DNA of 64,000 nt from Spirochaetales bacterium Spiro_05 (GCA_001603115.1 LVBG01000022.1:51189-115188); one strand, 5' to 3'; positions 34,503 to 43,851 are shown, counted from the first letter of the stretch. Notes: a model not told the origin generated them from the sequence alone. Translations and numbers: made by a program.

Positions 34503-35565
34503 GGTGAGTAGCATCCTGGGTTACCTCCAAGGTACCTAGATAAGAACCATCCATGCTACGCACCGCGTAGTACTGGATGTGGACGAACTTCCCTCTCAAA
34601 GTCAGATAAAACTCGGCAGTATCCTCCCTCCCTTCTTTGAAGGAGTCGAGGATGGCCTGGACTGTTCCGACGCTTTTGGGCGGGTGACAGTTCTGAACGA
34701 GCCTTCCGATGACCTGTGGGCTCCTGGGAAAGATGCGGTGCGGGGGGTCGGAATAGAATTTCACCCGATCTTCGTTGTCAATGAATGCTACGTCCAGGGG
34801 AAGCAGGGAGAAGATCTGTTCAAGCTCTTCTTGGTCCAGGCTGCCGGTAACCGAAGAGAACACCCCTTTCGTACCCACACGCTTTTGTTCGGGTGGTGGG
34901 GGAGCAAGAGAGCGGAACGCAACTGGGTACAAAATATAGTGCTCACGATAGCGAAGCACTTCCACATGAAAATAGAATCGGCTGAATACTTTCCAGAACG
35001 AGGTGATATCCCGTGCACTGAACGCAGCCACCTCCTTCTGGCAGGAGAGCGCTGTATCTTGGATCGACCACATCAGTTTCACGCATGCATGCTCAGCGTT
35101 GCTCTGTTCAAAGAGCGGGAAAAGCTCATTCTGCAGGCGTACATAGTGCTCACGAAGCAAGGTGCATGAGGCGGCAAGCTCTTTCAGCTCAGAGATGTCC
35201 GCATCCTTTTCCTTCTGGAGTTTTTTCCCCAACTCCTGCATCCTGCGTGTCACTCTGCCAATCTCCTCGTTCTCTGCTTCCAAGCTGGAAAGCAAGGATC
35301 CTTCCACATAGGTGGGCAGGGGATACGCTTCCAGGGCTTTGCCCAAGGAGCGGATGAAGCGGGCTACCGGGACCGTAAGGGCTGTGACATCCTCGGCTTG
35401 CGAAAGCACCGCGTCGAGGGCGCTGTTCACTTCAAAGGGGGTGGCACACTCCAAGATATCGGCATAGGACTCATAGGTACTCTTCTCTGTCGTTCCTTTG
35501 CAGAGGATGGTAAGGTACTCGACCAGACGCAGGACCGTCGGATTGGGATGGTTCAGCAGTTCCAT
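34468..35565 (-). CDS. DUF438 / hemerythrin-like / PAS protein
   Basis: The 365-residue protein has an N-terminal DUF438-like helical segment (MELLNHPNPTVLRLVEYL), a middle hemerythrin-like bundle with His residues in REHYVRL, AEHACV, FHVEVL and REHYILYP, and a C-terminal PAS domain (DVAFIDNEDRVKFYSDP, later YLGTLEVTQD). Proteins of this type are thought to sense oxygen, NO or redox state; the target is unknown. ATG 35565 has AGGAG 8 nt upstream; the 75 upstream in-frame codons lie in intergenic DNA. Confidence 0.8.
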   Translation of the reverse strand: MELLNHPNPTVLRLVEYLTILCKGTTEKSTYESYADILECATPFEVNSALDAVLSQAEDVTALTVPVARFIRSLGKALEAYPLPTYVEGSLLSSLEAENEEIGRVTRRMQELGKKLQKEKDADISELKELAASCTLLREHYVRLQNELFPLFEQSNAEHACVKLMWSIQDTALSCQKEVAAFSARDITSFWKVFSRFYFHVEVLRYREHYILYPVAFRSLAPPPPEQKRVGTKGVFSSVTGSLDQEELEQIFSLLPLDVAFIDNEDRVKFYSDPPHRIFPRSPQVIGRLVQNCHPPKSVGTVQAILDSFKEGREDTAEFYLTLRGKFVHIQYYAVRSMDGSYLGTLEVTQDATHLRNLSGEKRLL

Positions 35566-35762
35566 GATTTCTCTCCTAGCGCAAGTGTGGGACATAGAGA
35601 GAAAGGAATCAAGCCTCATTTTTGCAGATGAGGGGAGATCTCCTCTTCCGTTCCCCGGTTCTTGGGCGTATGCTGATACCCAGAGAAAAGATCGTTGGGG
35701 ATTGGTATACCATGTCCTGACAACACGTTGTACCACAGCCCCAACAACACAAGGGGGTAGCA

Positions 35763-36572
35763 ATGAAACATATGTGTCTCTTTTCTGCACTGCTTATGCT
35801 GATTGCACTGTTGACGGGTTGTACATCCGGTGCTTTCGAAATCGGCCCTGGAGGCCCAAACCTTTATTTGGAATACTCCAAACAGAGTGCTGATGAGCAA
35901 GTTGAAGAGGCAGAGGTGGTTGGAAACCCGGACTTGGAGCAACCAACCCTCGTCGCATGGGAGCGCAACGCAGAGGACTTCTCCAATCGTGTCGGAGACA
36001 CCATAACCTTGAGCCTTCCACCGCATGGATACGCTTCAGCGGTGTGGGGTGTGGGAGTCTACACCACCGACAGCAGCATAGGAACAGCAGCGGTGCAGAT
36101 GGGCTTGATAACCTTTGCAAAGGGAGGAGAAGTCACCATTGAAGTAACGGAAGGCCGACAGTACTACGGCGGACTTCTGCTCAACGGCGTCTCTTCAACA
36201 GCCTATGGATCGTGGCCCTTGAGCTTTGTCTTCGTGGACAAGAGTGGAAGGCCCATCGGCAGGGAGAAACTCGAACCGATCGAAATCTCCTATCTGACCA
36301 CTGCGGCAAATCTTGGCCTTGAACCGGGAGAGAAGATGCGTGTCCGCATCCCACCCAATGCCTTGGCACAGGATGTCTTCGGTTCAGACCCCTATACCTT
36401 TGACAGCAGCATAGCAAGTGCGGCAGCACACAAGGGTTTGCTCTCCCTCAATGCGGGAGGTGTGGTGAACGTAAAGATGCTGCAAAAGAGACAAGCGTTC
36501 ATCGGCGAGGATCGCAACGACATCTACAGTTATGATTATGAAGGCGCTCTCGAAGCCTTTACCTTCGAGTAA
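35763..36572 (+). CDS. Lipoprotein with two LCCL-like domains
   Basis: The 269-residue protein has a lipoprotein signal (LLTGC, Cys about residue 20). Two repeats follow: VWGVGVYTTDSSIGTAAVQMG with a later YYGGLLLNGVSSTAYGSW, and VFGSDPYTFDSSIASAAAHKG with a degenerate continuation. These match the LCCL domain pattern (W/F-G-x2-x-Y-x3-SSI-x2-AA-x2-G), known from coagulation factor C and some bacterial surface proteins, but without the usual cysteines. Function is unknown; surface display on the outer membrane is likely. AGGGGG lies before the ATG. A hairpin follows the stop. Confidence 0.75.
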   Translation: MKHMCLFSALLMLIALLTGCTSGAFEIGPGGPNLYLEYSKQSADEQVEEAEVVGNPDLEQPTLVAWERNAEDFSNRVGDTITLSLPPHGYASAVWGVGVYTTDSSIGTAAVQMGLITFAKGGEVTIEVTEGRQYYGGLLLNGVSSTAYGSWPLSFVFVDKSGRPIGREKLEPIEISYLTTAANLGLEPGEKMRVRIPPNALAQDVFGSDPYTFDSSIASAAAHKGLLSLNAGGVVNVKMLQKRQAFIGEDRNDIYSYDYEGALEAFTFE

Positions 36573-36587
36573 GGTAGAAAGATGAAT

Positions 36588-36617
36588 AAGAGGGGGAAGC
36601 AGGTCTTTCCCTCTCTT
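36588..36617 (+). terminator. Hairpin after the LCCL lipoprotein gene
   Basis: AAGAGGGGGAAG and TTTCCCTCTCTT form a 12-bp stem with two G-U pairs and a 6-nt loop; the T tract is poor. It overlaps the next promoter. Confidence 0.4.
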
Positions 36618-36644
36618 GCCAGCAAATTTTGCAACGTGTACAGT
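36616..36644 (+). promoter_or_regulatory. Promoter of the CPBP protease gene
   Basis: TTGCCA (36616-36621), 17 nt, TACAGT (36639-36644). The ATG is 18 nt downstream, preceded by AGGGGG. Confidence 0.5.
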
Positions 36645-36661
36645 AGCTGCAGGGGGCTACT

Positions 36662-37411
36662 ATGCATTTGAACCGAAAAGCCGTACGTTTCTCGCTTCTT
36701 GCCTTTCCTGTGGGAGTGGCAACAAGCATGTATCTTGCGTCCACAAATATGCGGGCAATGCAGCAGATGGGGGTGGAAGCTCCAGCTTTCGTGCTGGTCC
36801 TCAGTTCCATCCTCCAGATAGCAGGACTGTACACCTTGGTTCTCGGCTATCTTGGGCATGTACTCAGCCAGCGGGTTGCCCTTGCTCCCGAAGGGTTTCT
36901 TGAGAAAAAGAAGACCAGGCAAGCCATCCTTGCGGGCTTTGTGTGCGCTCTTGTCATGCTCAGCGATCTCTATCTCTTTGCCCCTCTCATTCCCCAGATA
37001 CAAGCAGCATACACCAGAGAGTCATTCTCCCTGCTCGCCCTCCTCTTCTCGATGCTGTACGGAGGCATCATTGAGGAGATCATGCTGCGTCTCTTCTTCC
37101 TCTCCCTGTTGGTCTTTCTCATGGATAAACTCCTGGATGCGAAGCGGGGCGATGCACCCATCAGACCGCTGTTCTATCAAATTGCCAATATCGCAGCAGC
37201 CTTGCTTTTCGCCCTCGGGCACTTGCCGGCAACCGAGGTTGCCTTCGGCGGGCTTACCACACTGTTGGTGGTGCGCTCACTGGTACTGAACGGCCTGCTG
37301 GGTTGGGTCTTCGGCCTGCTGTACCTGAAACTTGGCCTTCAGTACGCCATGATCGCCCATGCCCTGACCCATCTCTTCAACCAAGCAATCCTGGTGCTCT
37401 TCATCTTATGA
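36662..37411 (+). CDS. CPBP family intramembrane protease
   Basis: The 249-residue protein has seven or more membrane helices and the CPBP (Abi) motifs: EEIMLRLFFL, then FALGHL and a C-terminal IAHALTHLFNQ. Glu-Glu and the two His residues make the glutamic/metal protease site in the membrane. Family members process prenylated or lipopeptide substrates or give bacteriocin self-immunity; the substrate here is unknown. It starts a three-gene run joined by ATGA overlaps. Confidence 0.85.
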   Translation: MHLNRKAVRFSLLAFPVGVATSMYLASTNMRAMQQMGVEAPAFVLVLSSILQIAGLYTLVLGYLGHVLSQRVALAPEGFLEKKKTRQAILAGFVCALVMLSDLYLFAPLIPQIQAAYTRESFSLLALLFSMLYGGIIEEIMLRLFFLSLLVFLMDKLLDAKRGDAPIRPLFYQIANIAAALLFALGHLPATEVAFGGLTTLLVVRSLVLNGLLGWVFGLLYLKLGLQYAMIAHALTHLFNQAILVLFIL

Positions 37412-38361
37412 CCACGGAAAGCTTGCTGCTCATCGCAGTCACCTTTGCGCTCGTCCTCTTTGTCCTGGTCATCAGGATTCGCGAGCAGCGCAGTGCAGCA
37501 AGCTACATGAGCGAACGACTGCTCACACTGATGATCAAGCAGAGCCTCATCCCCATCCGAAAGAGCCTGGACCAGTTGGCAGCCATCAGCAGGCAGCCCT
37601 ACTCCATCCCTTTGGCATTGCAACGGTTTGCAAACATTGAAGAGTCGTCATTCGAGGGCATGCAGGTCTTCACCTTCACAGGGAGCAAGAAGAACAAGAC
37701 CATGCTCTTCCTGCATGGAGGAGCCTATGTCGAACAACCCTACTTCGCCCATTGGTTCTTCCTGCAGCGTTTGGCCAAGCTTTCCTCCTGTACCATCGTC
37801 GTTCCGATCTATCCCAAGGCTCCCCATCAAGGGGCACGTGATGTGCTTCCCCTGTTGTGCCGGTTTGCAGCCAGCTTTCCCGACGAGCACCTTGTCCTGG
37901 GTGGGGACTCAGCCGGAGGGGGACTTGCCCTTGCCCTTGCCCAAGTGCTGGGTGCTGAGCAACATCTCCCCTTTTCCCACCTGATCCTCATCTCCCCTTG
38001 GCTGGATATCGAGCTCACGCATATTGGCATCGACTACCTTGCCGAACGCGATCCCATGCTTGACCGCGACACGCTGGTCATGTACGGCAAAGCTTGGAAA
38101 CAGGAACTTTCAGGGCAAGACTATCGGGTATCACCCTTGTATGGATCGTTGAAAGAGCTCTGTCCGATCACGCTCTTTGTCGGTACCCATGAACTCTTTT
38201 TGGCAGACGCCCGAGCATTGCGGGCAAAAGCAAAGCAGGAAGGAGCCATCTTGGAGTACCACGAAGGAAGGAAGATGAACCATGACTACCCGCTCTTTCC
38301 CATACCTGAGGCCAATCGGGTCATCATGCGCATTGCAAGGCTTATAGGAGAAGAAGTATGA
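37408..38361 (+). CDS. Alpha/beta hydrolase of the HSL type, membrane-anchored
   Basis: The 317-residue protein starts with a membrane segment (about 6-24). The hydrolase domain has the oxyanion HGGAYVEQP motif, the nucleophile Ser in GGDSAGGGLAL, an acid in the GTHELFLADA region and the catalytic His in MNHDYPLF. Such esterases hydrolyse short acyl or acetyl esters. ATG 37408 overlaps the preceding stop. Substrate is not predictable. Confidence 0.87.
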   Translation: MTTESLLLIAVTFALVLFVLVIRIREQRSAASYMSERLLTLMIKQSLIPIRKSLDQLAAISRQPYSIPLALQRFANIEESSFEGMQVFTFTGSKKNKTMLFLHGGAYVEQPYFAHWFFLQRLAKLSSCTIVVPIYPKAPHQGARDVLPLLCRFAASFPDEHLVLGGDSAGGGLALALAQVLGAEQHLPFSHLILISPWLDIELTHIGIDYLAERDPMLDRDTLVMYGKAWKQELSGQDYRVSPLYGSLKELCPITLFVGTHELFLADARALRAKAKQEGAILEYHEGRKMNHDYPLFPIPEANRVIMRIARLIGEEV

Positions 38362-38648
38362 AATGTACTCGCATCTTGTTGTTGGTTCTCTTGACGCTGT
38401 TCTTGTGTTCGTCCTGTTTGGCAGTGGCCGCATCCGAAGGAGAAAAGCCTGCAGGGTTCCTGTTGGGCATTTGGCATGGGTGGATAGCCCCTGTTGCACT
38501 CATTGCACGCCTGTTCAACCCCATGTACCGGATCTATGAGACCAACAACACCGGTTGGTGGTATGAGTTTGGGTTCTACATTGCCCTTGTCGGCGGTTTT
38601 GGCTCCCTTGCCCTCTTCAGGAGAAAGAACGGGGACGATCATCGATGA
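38358..38648 (+). CDS. Small conserved membrane protein
   Basis: The 96-residue protein has an N-terminal hydrophobic segment that may be a lipoprotein signal (LFLCSSC), then GFLLGIWHGWIAPVALIARLF, a Trp-rich NNTGWWYEFGF segment and a second membrane helix before a charged end. The pattern resembles a widespread family of small membrane proteins with no assigned function. It overlaps the hydrolase stop by four bases and the convergent EAL gene by 32 nt. Confidence 0.65.
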   Translation: MKCTRILLLVLLTLFLCSSCLAVAASEGEKPAGFLLGIWHGWIAPVALIARLFNPMYRIYETNNTGWWYEFGFYIALVGGFGSLALFRRKNGDDHR

Positions 38649-40761
38649 GCAGTGCCTCGTAGTTTGCGATGCTCAGCGGCTGACTGAAGTAGAAGCCTTG
38701 CACGACGTCACAACCGAGTGCAGTGAGCATCTGTACCTGTTCCAATGTCTCCACACCCTCGGCGACGGTGGTGATGCCCAGGCTCTTGGCCATGCTGATG
38801 ATGTGCTCTACCACCACCTTGCCCCGCTGATGATCATCAGCACCTTTGAGAAAGCCCTGGTCGAGTTTGATGACATCGATGGTGACATCCTTGAGCATGG
38901 TGAGCGACGAATAGCCGCTGCCAAAGTCATCAAGAGAGACCAAGAAGCCATGCTTTCTGAGATTCTCCATCACATGCGAGAGGTGTTTGATGTCATGGGT
39001 GAACAAGCTTTCGGTAAGTTCAAACTCCATGAGATTGTGATCGATGCCATAGAGGTCCACCAGATTGACCAAGGTACGCTCATAATTCGAGCTGAACAGG
39101 TGTGAGCGTGATTGGTTCACAGAAATGGGCAACAACGGCTTCTGCTCTGACTTCCATCGGGTCAAAAGTTTGCATACCTGCTCCAACACATACATGTCCA
39201 AGGTAACCAGAAGGTTATGCGTCTCCAGCAGGTTGATGAATTCGGTGGGAGGAACCAAGCCCTTGGTCGGGTGGTTCCACCGCACCAAAGCTTCAGCTCC
39301 CACCAGGTGGGTGGAAGAGAGAGAGTACTTGGGCTGGAGCATGATGAAAAACTGTCCATCCTTGAGTGCATTGGTAAAGACCTTTTCCAGCTCACTCTCC
39401 TCAAGCAGTTGCTCCTTCAGCGCCAGATCATAGTAGCTCCACCCCGAACTCTGTTTTCCTTTCAGCGAGGAGAGTGCAAACAGTGCACAGTCTATTGCAG
39501 CATCAATGCTGGTTCTGCCATCCTCGATCAGCGAAATGCCGATGAGGATATCGAGCTGGAAGGGAGAAGCATGGGGAAAGGTGAACCGCTTCAGCTCATG
39601 GTAGAGGGCTGCAATGCGTTTCTCCAAAACCTTGCGTTCACGGTAACTGCAAAGAAGGATGAACTTATCCCCCGAAAGACGTGCGCACACCCCGTCCTGG
39701 GTGGTAAAGCGCGGGAGAATCTTGGCAATGTACATCAGCAGCGTATCGCCGAAGGTGTACCCGAACTGGTTGTTGATAAGCTTGAACTTGCCTATGTCGA
39801 TGACAATGACTGCATAGGAACTTCGCGAACGCAACAGCAATTGCGAGGCCTCATGCACAAAATGGTTTTTGTTCGGAAGTCCTGTCAGCTCATCCTCAAA
39901 CGCAAGGCGCATCAGCGACTTCTCATACATATGATCTCGGTAGATGAGGAAAAAGAGCAGGACCAAAAGGATCAGCATCACCAGTATCGCTATGGAGAGG
40001 CTGGACTGGAGGATGGTCAGATACGCCCGCCTGAGCAGGGTGTCCTCCCGTTCCAAGAAGAAATACCCATAGTCACCACCAAGGCTGTGGATGGAGACGT
40101 ACCATCCATTGCCCAGGATGTGTGTGGATTTATCTGAACCCGCTTGCCACGAAGGCACCAGGGACCCAAGAGAATCTTGGCCGCTTTCCACCAACTCATC
40201 ATTGGTGAACTTCCAGATGATCGACCCACGCTCATCAGCCCAGATCATGGTCGTATGAACCTGGGTTGTGGGACACTCGATCTGCTTTTGGTAGGCAACT
40301 GCAGGAGTTCTTTGCTGAAGGAGCGCACGTGTCCCGTCAGCAAAGCTGAAGGGTTCTTGGAAGATGACCATTCCCTCTTGCACGTAAAAAGGTGCGGTAC
40401 CATCGGTCCCAATTTGGTAGGAAATTTCTGGATCTGCAAGCGCAGAGAGCACTGCATCCACTTCACTCTGAGCATGAGAAGAAAGGGAGGCTGCCAAGGA
40501 GACAAGATGCTGCCGGTCGTGTTGCAGCTGGAGGGACAGCAGGCTTGCACACTGTTCGCTGATGTTTTTATATTGGTTGCTTTTCTCTTGGTCGAGCAGA
40601 CGCTCAAGCCTGTTATGCAACTGGAAGAAAGCAAGGGTAATGACCAGAACAATGGGGATTCCCAACACAAAGAGTTGGAATGCTACGTGCATGCGTCTTC
40701 TACGCTTTACCCCATGACTGGGTCTTGTTGTCCAGCGGTTGTACCCTTGGGCCTTACGCAT
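38617..40761 (-). CDS. Membrane protein with degenerate GGDEF and intact EAL domain
   Basis: The 714-residue protein has a membrane helix (about 28-48), an extracytoplasmic sensor region, a second helix (about 265-290), a GGDEF fold and an EAL domain. The GGDEF signature reads SGDKF (about residue 362), so cyclic-di-GMP synthesis is unlikely. The EAL domain keeps EALVRW (about 490), the Asn in SVNQS, EFELTES, SLDDFGSGYSS, IKLDQGF and EGVET, so it should hydrolyse cyclic di-GMP. AAGGAGCAGC precedes ATG 40761. The 88 upstream in-frame codons run into the divergent lipoprotein region and are not used. Confidence 0.9.
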   Translation of the reverse strand: MRKAQGYNRWTTRPSHGVKRRRRMHVAFQLFVLGIPIVLVITLAFFQLHNRLERLLDQEKSNQYKNISEQCASLLSLQLQHDRQHLVSLAASLSSHAQSEVDAVLSALADPEISYQIGTDGTAPFYVQEGMVIFQEPFSFADGTRALLQQRTPAVAYQKQIECPTTQVHTTMIWADERGSIIWKFTNDELVESGQDSLGSLVPSWQAGSDKSTHILGNGWYVSIHSLGGDYGYFFLEREDTLLRRAYLTILQSSLSIAILVMLILLVLLFFLIYRDHMYEKSLMRLAFEDELTGLPNKNHFVHEASQLLLRSRSSYAVIVIDIGKFKLINNQFGYTFGDTLLMYIAKILPRFTTQDGVCARLSGDKFILLCSYRERKVLEKRIAALYHELKRFTFPHASPFQLDILIGISLIEDGRTSIDAAIDCALFALSSLKGKQSSGWSYYDLALKEQLLEESELEKVFTNALKDGQFFIMLQPKYSLSSTHLVGAEALVRWNHPTKGLVPPTEFINLLETHNLLVTLDMYVLEQVCKLLTRWKSEQKPLLPISVNQSRSHLFSSNYERTLVNLVDLYGIDHNLMEFELTESLFTHDIKHLSHVMENLRKHGFLVSLDDFGSGYSSLTMLKDVTIDVIKLDQGFLKGADDHQRGKVVVEHIISMAKSLGITTVAEGVETLEQVQMLTALGCDVVQGFYFSQPLSIANYEALLIDDRPRSFS

Positions 40762-40921
40762 GCTGCTCCTTATCCACCAGATGTGTGGTTTCAGTATAGC
40801 GAAAAGAGAGCAGGAATCAAGAACTCCTTCATTGGTGCAGAAAAAAAATGCGACGAAGCGGGGGATGTCACTCTGGGTGAATTGCGTCTCCCTTCGTATA
40901 CTGAAGACAGGAGAATCATCT

Positions 40922-41389
40922 ATGGGAAAGCTTGCATTGCTTTTGATCGCCATCATGTGCTCCTCCTGCTCCCCTTCCAATCCTCCAACCGGGGAACAGT
41001 TGTTGATCTGGGAGATGTTGAGCACCTACGGCCACATCTTTACCTATGCAAAAGAGGAAGCTCCTGTTGGGTACAGTTTTGAAAGCACCAGCTCCCCTTC
41101 CCACACCTGGACCCACACCTTCACCGACCTGAGTACCCCAGACGGCAGTTATGCACACGGTACCGATACCATGGATTTTGCGGGTGAAGGCTTGCCTCCC
41201 TTTTCAGCAACCTTCTCGATGAGCGTGCGTACCGGCTCCAGTGGGAGCACCCATGCCCTGTACTGGGAGATGCTGCGTTCTGAAGGCCGGCCGGTTTTCA
41301 GCAATTTCACCATCGATGGTGTCTCTTTTCAGGCTTATGCGTATGAACTGGCAGATTTCTATGAAGGAGTATACTGGTTTGCCCCATAG
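40922..41389 (+). CDS. Small lipoprotein of unknown function
   Basis: The 155-residue protein has a lipoprotein signal (LLLIAIMCSSC). The mature part is acidic and beta-rich, with many Ser, Thr and Gly residues and a repeated aromatic pattern (YSFESTSS, WTHTFTDL, FSATFSMSVRTGSSGS). No family is recognised. GGAG lies 8 nt before ATG 40922; the longer frame from 40739 passes through the divergent gene's start region. Confidence 0.6.
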   Translation: MGKLALLLIAIMCSSCSPSNPPTGEQLLIWEMLSTYGHIFTYAKEEAPVGYSFESTSSPSHTWTHTFTDLSTPDGSYAHGTDTMDFAGEGLPPFSATFSMSVRTGSSGSTHALYWEMLRSEGRPVFSNFTIDGVSFQAYAYELADFYEGVYWFAP

Positions 41390-41401
41390 ATCTGATGATA
41401 C

Positions 41402-41430
41402 TTGCCTTTGGAGGCGCTTTCTCCTATAGT
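41402..41430 (+). promoter_or_regulatory. Promoter of the AEC transporter, leaderless type
   Basis: TTGCCT (41402-41407), 17 nt, TATAGT (41425-41430), then 7 nt to ATG 41438; no Shine-Dalgarno. Confidence 0.6.
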
Positions 41431-41437
41431 ACCTGCC

Positions 41438-42319
41438 ATGATAGCCTCCTCATTTGTGCAGATGTTGCCGATTCTCTTGGTGATTCTGGGCGGTTTTGTG
41501 CTCAGTGGCATCTACTCCATCAAGGTGGAAGATCTGGTGAAAGTAGTCTCCGACTTCTTTCTGCCTGCCCTTGTCTTCATCTCTTTGGTGCAAACCGACC
41601 TTTCCGGTGCTGCAATTGCGGATATGGCCAAGGCCTCGGCGTTGGTCTGCATCCTGCTCTTCGGCGTTTCGTTTGCTTGGGCCAAGATCTTCAAGCAGGA
41701 TATACGGAGTACGGTACCTCCGCTGGTCTTCATGAACTCGGGCTTTCTGGGCATCCCCCTGATGAAACTCTGGGGAGGTATGGAGGCAATGAACCTCATC
41801 CTCATCTACGACCAGGTACAGGGCATTTTCATGTTCACCCTCGGCATCCTTGTCATTACGGGAGGGCTGAGCAAGAAGAGCCTGCTCTCCATGCTCCACT
41901 CCCCCATCCTCTGGTCAGTGTTTCTGGGTTTCTTTGCCCGCCTGATCTCGCTCAACCTTCCCATGGCACTGGTCAACACATTTACCTTTGCAGGAGAAGC
42001 GGCTTCCCCCTTGGCGGCCTTCACCCTCGGGGTGTCGATCAGGAGAATCAAGTTCACCTTCAGCTGGAGTCTTATCGGAGCACTGCTGCTGCGCTTCGTC
42101 GGAGGCTATGCGATCGGAGTCCTGGCTGCGCTGGCTTTCGGGCTGAGTGGAATGGCAAGGACGGTGGTCATTGTCTCCACCGCCCTTCCTTCCGCAGTCT
42201 TTACCAGCGTGCTTCCGCTGCGCTACAACCTTCCCAATCAGTTTGCCAGCACCATGGTCCTGACATCTACACTGCTGGGAATGCTCACCATCCCGCTCTC
42301 CTTCGCCTTGGCGGGCTAG
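41438..42319 (+). CDS. AEC family transporter (auxin efflux carrier type)
   Basis: The 293-residue membrane protein has about ten helices in two five-helix halves, with the family features LPALVFISLVQTDL in the first half, FMNSGFLGIPLM, and ALPSAVFTSVLPLRYN with a following helix in the second. AEC transporters in bacteria export or take up organic acids such as malate; the substrate is unknown here. The start at 41438 fits a leaderless transcript; the frame extends upstream to a TTG inside the -35 box, which cannot be used. It overlaps the convergent ferredoxin gene by 4 nt. Confidence 0.85.
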   Translation: MIASSFVQMLPILLVILGGFVLSGIYSIKVEDLVKVVSDFFLPALVFISLVQTDLSGAAIADMAKASALVCILLFGVSFAWAKIFKQDIRSTVPPLVFMNSGFLGIPLMKLWGGMEAMNLILIYDQVQGIFMFTLGILVITGGLSKKSLLSMLHSPILWSVFLGFFARLISLNLPMALVNTFTFAGEAASPLAAFTLGVSIRRIKFTFSWSLIGALLLRFVGGYAIGVLAALAFGLSGMARTVVIVSTALPSAVFTSVLPLRYNLPNQFASTMVLTSTLLGMLTIPLSFALAG

Positions 42320-43851
42320 AGGGCGGCAATCTCAGCTTTTACGGCAGAGAAATCCAAGCCTTTGCTCTCTGCAAGCGTCTTCACTGCAGTTAGCTTGTTG
42401 TCGACCTTACCCAGGATCTTTTCCAAGTCGCTGAAGCTGTATCCAGCATTGATCAGATCCTGGACCGTTGTCTTTCCGGTGATCGATACGGAAGTGGTCC
42501 CCACCGAAGGTGCTACCTCAAGCCCCTCAGGAAGGGCAACCGCACTCGCTTTCAGATCGGCAAAGCGAGGATCGCTGGTCTTCTGTTGCTGTTCAAGCAC
42601 CTCAATGGCGCTGGTCGGCAGCAGCGTTCCCTCTTCCGCTTCGAAGTCGATACCAGTGTACAAAGCCACAAACAGCCGAACCGAATCGGTTCCTACTTCG
42701 GTTCCCGCTGGAATGTTGGCAAGCCACAGCTCTTCCAGATCCCCAAGCCGCTGTGCTCCATTTTGTGACTGGAATGCAGCAAGCAGGACCTCAACGGGAA
42801 CCGCAAAGGCATTGGTTACATCCTGGTAGGTATAGGAACCGCGGATATCTGCAGGGTTGGGCATCCCGGCAAAGCTACCGCTCTTGATGAGTGCAGGTTG
42901 TTTGGAACTGCTGGTCTTCCAGAGGCCGAAGGCGACTGAGAGCAGGATTCCACCAATGAGAATTGCCACCGTAAGCAGCCCTACCTTGTTCTCTGAAAGA
43001 TGTCTGCCTTTCGCATTTGGGGAGAATACCACCGTCTTTTCCACAGGACAGGAAGCATCGCTGGTGCACTCCATGCAGGAGATGCACTGCGCATCCTTCA
43101 CGGTCTTTTTGTGCGCCACATCAATGTTCATGGGGCACGCTCGATTGCAGGCACTGCAGCTGATGCAGGTCGACTCGACCCTGCGGATCTTGAAAATACG
43201 GATGCGGTTGAACAAACCAAGGAAAGCACCGTAGGGACAAGCATACTTGCAAAAGGGGCGTTCCACCACCAAAGCGAGCAACATGATGATGATCAGGATC
43301 ACCAACCCGCCTATGGCGACCTCCCCATGGATGACCGAGAAGAGTGCATAGTAGGGGTCGTAGGCCTGGAAGACCAAGGTTGCAGATAGGGCTGTCATCA
43401 CCAACACCCAGACCAGTACCACATAGCGCAACAACCTGAGTATCCTGTCAATCTTGGCTGGCACAAAGGTATTGTATTTGCGCTTGAAAAGTTTCCTTCC
43501 CAAGCGACCAATCCACTCCTGGAAGGTTCCCAGGGGGCAGATCCAACCACAGATGACCGGCCCGAACAGGATTGCCAGCGCAACGCCCAGTGTTGCCAGA
43601 ACAACTGCAGAGTCATGGATCTTCTTGATCAACACCCCGGTTTTCACCAGGTTGTAGAGCGTGACGATGCCGCCGAAGGGACAAAGGGCATGCAAGCTGG
43701 CGGTCTTGACCTCAAAGGGGAGGTTCCAACCCCGTTCAACCGCCTCAGAAACGAGTACTATCAGAAGTACCCAGACAAAAAATGCGAGTTGCACCAAAGA
43801 CCGAAGCCGAATACGATGTTTCTTGGAAATCTTCATCCTCTTTCTCTCCAT
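42316..43851 (-). CDS. NapH/NosR-like polyferredoxin membrane protein
   Basis: The 511-residue protein has about five membrane helices. Two Cys-Pro motifs at the membrane face (CGWICPLGTFQEW and CKYACPYGAFLG) and two ferredoxin clusters (CISCSACNRACP and CISCMECTSDASCP) mark it as a NapH/NosR/YccM-like electron-transfer protein between quinol or flavin and a periplasmic acceptor. After a last helix (about 290-310) a 200-residue outside domain of short helical repeats follows (LLAAFQ, VQDLINAGYSFSDLEKIL), not typical of NapH. Start is ATG 43851 with AAGGG nearby, or ATG 43836. The acceptor is unknown. Confidence 0.82.
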   Translation of the reverse strand: MERKRMKISKKHRIRLRSLVQLAFFVWVLLIVLVSEAVERGWNLPFEVKTASLHALCPFGGIVTLYNLVKTGVLIKKIHDSAVVLATLGVALAILFGPVICGWICPLGTFQEWIGRLGRKLFKRKYNTFVPAKIDRILRLLRYVVLVWVLVMTALSATLVFQAYDPYYALFSVIHGEVAIGGLVILIIIMLLALVVERPFCKYACPYGAFLGLFNRIRIFKIRRVESTCISCSACNRACPMNIDVAHKKTVKDAQCISCMECTSDASCPVEKTVVFSPNAKGRHLSENKVGLLTVAILIGGILLSVAFGLWKTSSSKQPALIKSGSFAGMPNPADIRGSYTYQDVTNAFAVPVEVLLAAFQSQNGAQRLGDLEELWLANIPAGTEVGTDSVRLFVALYTGIDFEAEEGTLLPTSAIEVLEQQQKTSDPRFADLKASAVALPEGLEVAPSVGTTSVSITGKTTVQDLINAGYSFSDLEKILGKVDNKLTAVKTLAESKGLDFSAVKAEIAAL

